A DNA stretch of 64,000 nucleotides, taken from assembly GCF_003097315.1 (NCBI RefSeq), contig NZ_QDDL01000004.1, forward strand, positions 124,001 to 188,000. Reading direction: 5' to 3'. A program made the position numbers and the translations under genes. Shown here piece by piece: positions 63,943 through 64,000 of the stretch. Source of the stretch: Pelagibaculum spongiae (GTDB taxonomy: Bacteria; Pseudomonadota; Gammaproteobacteria; Enterobacterales; Pelagibaculaceae). The stretch's first letter is position 1; each line of letters opens with the position of its first letter. The notes beneath the pieces were generated by a model. It saw only the letters and a program-made list of their open reading frames with translations. It made no database searches and was not told the origin of the DNA.

Positions 63943-64000
63943 GCTGGCGGGCCAAAACTAGAAGGGATGAACTGACTCCCGATATGATGCCGTTAATTGA
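63939..64000 (+). CDS. exbD: ExbD/TolR-family protein, N-terminal part
   Basis: ATG overlaps the exbB stop. Visible residues MSWRAKTRRDELTPDMMPLI, the cytoplasmic start before the TM helix; ELTPDMMPLID is the usual ExbD/TolR entry. The gene continues past the window edge. Confidence 0.88.
   Translation, partial: MSWRAKTRRDELTPDMMPLI

Overview
The window looks like a chromosomal segment of a gammaproteobacterium, probably a marine, Oceanospirillales/Pseudomonadales-like lineage. This is inferred from gene content and order: mfd-csiV-MTIP-nagZ, lol-DUF2062-comEC-exbB-exbD and leuC-leuD-leuB-asd-fimV are arranged as in Pseudomonas relatives, base composition is moderately AT-rich, and the remnants match marine chromosomal integrons. 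No rRNA or tRNA gene was recognised.

Region by region. 1-16 kb: a partial DUF302 secreted protein, a small unknown gene, a YhgN-type membrane protein, lytic transglycosylase MltF, purL, an AT-rich PKMT-like methyltransferase, Nudix and GNAT enzymes, a six-copy 50-bp tandem repeat, YggL, a Bcr/CflA exporter with a divergent LysR regulator, a second Nudix enzyme and a frameshifted HAD gene. 16.4-20.4 kb: a DUF1223 protein, a large YopT-like (C58) protein that appears to contain two protease-like lobes, and a frameshifted Y1/RAYT transposase.

20.5-29.1 kb is the most unusual part: a sedentary chromosomal integron. Eight cassette genes lie on the minus strand (SMI1/KNR4-like, YiiX-like cysteine peptidase, small EF-hand-like protein, DUF2513, AAA ATPase fused to a DUF4435/TOPRIM domain, zinc-finger membrane protein, three-TM protein, lipoprotein). 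They are separated by recognisable attC sites, whose core sequences often contain the stop codon of the preceding cassette gene. Upstream and divergent lies a decayed intI fragment. Two group II introns of the IIC-attC type sit at attC cores. One is nearly complete but has a truncated reverse transcriptase; the other is a 3' fragment. Removing the longer intron recreates an intact attC site. The AAA-DUF4435 cassette resembles fused PARIS-type anti-phage genes.

29.3-34 kb: an artP-artI-artQ-artM arginine-type ABC transporter, divergent from argR with a near-ideal ARG box between them, then a LysR regulator. 34.4-42 kb: leuC-leuD-leuB, asd, fimV. 42-52 kb: a FadL-type porin, an L,D-transpeptidase overlapping nagZ, an MscS channel, methylthioinosine phosphorylase, CsiV and Mfd. 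52-64 kb: a SHOCT-domain remnant, agmatine-to-putrescine enzymes (aguA, aguB), two paralogous genes of an unrecognised family, a PilZ protein, lolC-lolD without lolE, DUF2062, comEC, exbB and the start of exbD.

The core genes cover purine, leucine, lysine/threonine-precursor, polyamine and arginine metabolism, and envelope maintenance (MltF, NagZ, Ldt, Lol). The accessory genes (YopT-like protein, PKMT-like methyltransferase, unknown paralogs, cassette genes) suggest host or phage interaction, but this is inference.
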